Of a stretch of 64,000 nt of DNA, positions 63,977-64,000 are shown in pieces (within the stretch, counting starts at the first letter, position 1; each line of letters begins with the position of its first letter). The notes beneath the pieces were generated by a model. That model saw only the letters and a program-made list of their open reading frames with translations. It made no database searches and had not been told where the DNA came from. Origin of the DNA: Polaribacter irgensii 23-P (GTDB lineage: Bacteria > Bacteroidota > Bacteroidia > Flavobacteriales > Flavobacteriaceae); the NCBI RefSeq assembly GCF_000153225.1, contig NZ_CH724148.1, forward strand, positions 1,692,842 to 1,756,841, written 5' to 3'. The position numbers were made by a program, and so were the translations under genes.

Positions 63977-64000
63977 TCAAATTTAACAACAAGTGCATTT

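Overview
The window looks like chromosome of a low-GC marine Bacteroidetes bacterium, most likely a Flavobacteriaceae member of the Polaribacter/Tenacibaculum type (inferred from protein style, not from a search). Supporting signs are promoters of the Bacteroidetes form TTG-N17-23-TAnnTTTG, weak ribosome binding sites, a zinc-ligand-less Tgt, a CusA-type pump fused to its outer membrane channel, and a SigZ-type sigma factor.

1-17.7 kb is conserved housekeeping sequence: the end of an AlkB-type repair gene, rluF, tgt, an LptF/G permease, a DMT exporter, accA, a TlpA-like lipoprotein, clpC, gyrA, a TPR protein, an NlpC/P60-like protein that lacks its catalytic cysteine, a thiolase and a PgpH-type HD phosphodiesterase. 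17.7-19.6 kb holds a tRNA-Ser/Pro/Arg operon followed by a duplicated tRNA terminator and a wrecked tyrosine integrase, which suggests an old integration site. 19.7-26.7 kb is a glycerol regulon: a DeoR/GlpR-like repressor divergent from glpD-glpK-glpF, an outer membrane protein, and fbp for gluconeogenesis. 26.8-33.5 kb carries a degraded gene and a heavy-metal RND efflux operon.

33.8-41.4 kb is a nine-gene minus-strand operon resembling an expanded E. coli yjfIJ-L cluster: DUF2170, PspA, DUF4178, a Ser-rich lipoprotein, DUF350, membrane spermidine synthase, AdoMet decarboxylase, a Kv-like channel and a rhomboid protease. A divergent XRE/S24-type regulator sits next to it, with a perfect palindrome over the operon promoter. 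This looks like an envelope-stress module combining PspA, polyamines and ion flux.

42.1-48.45 kb is the most striking stretch: an integron-like array of seven very AT-rich, minus-strand gene units. They are separated by six 123-127 bp repeats that begin with AAC (GAC once), end with GTT and have attC-like nested inverted symmetry. The 7 bases beyond GTT at one end of each unit are the reverse complement of the bases before AAC at its other end, and this tag differs from unit to unit, as expected for cassettes that once circularised. Contents are an alpha/beta hydrolase, small membrane or PH-like proteins, a nonsense-interrupted SRPBCC gene and an orphan RES-domain toxin. No integrase gene is visible in the window. 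More diverged copies of the repeat lie at 51.5-63.4 kb.

48.5-64 kb is mixed accessory and core sequence: a 180 bp direct repeat, a small duplicated four-Cys protein, an SDR, a CPBP protease, a DMT exporter, MsrA, a 1-Cys peroxiredoxin, the thiamine salvage operon thiM-thiE-tenA-thiD, a pirin preceded by a (GAA)9 tract, an AraC regulator and sigZ.
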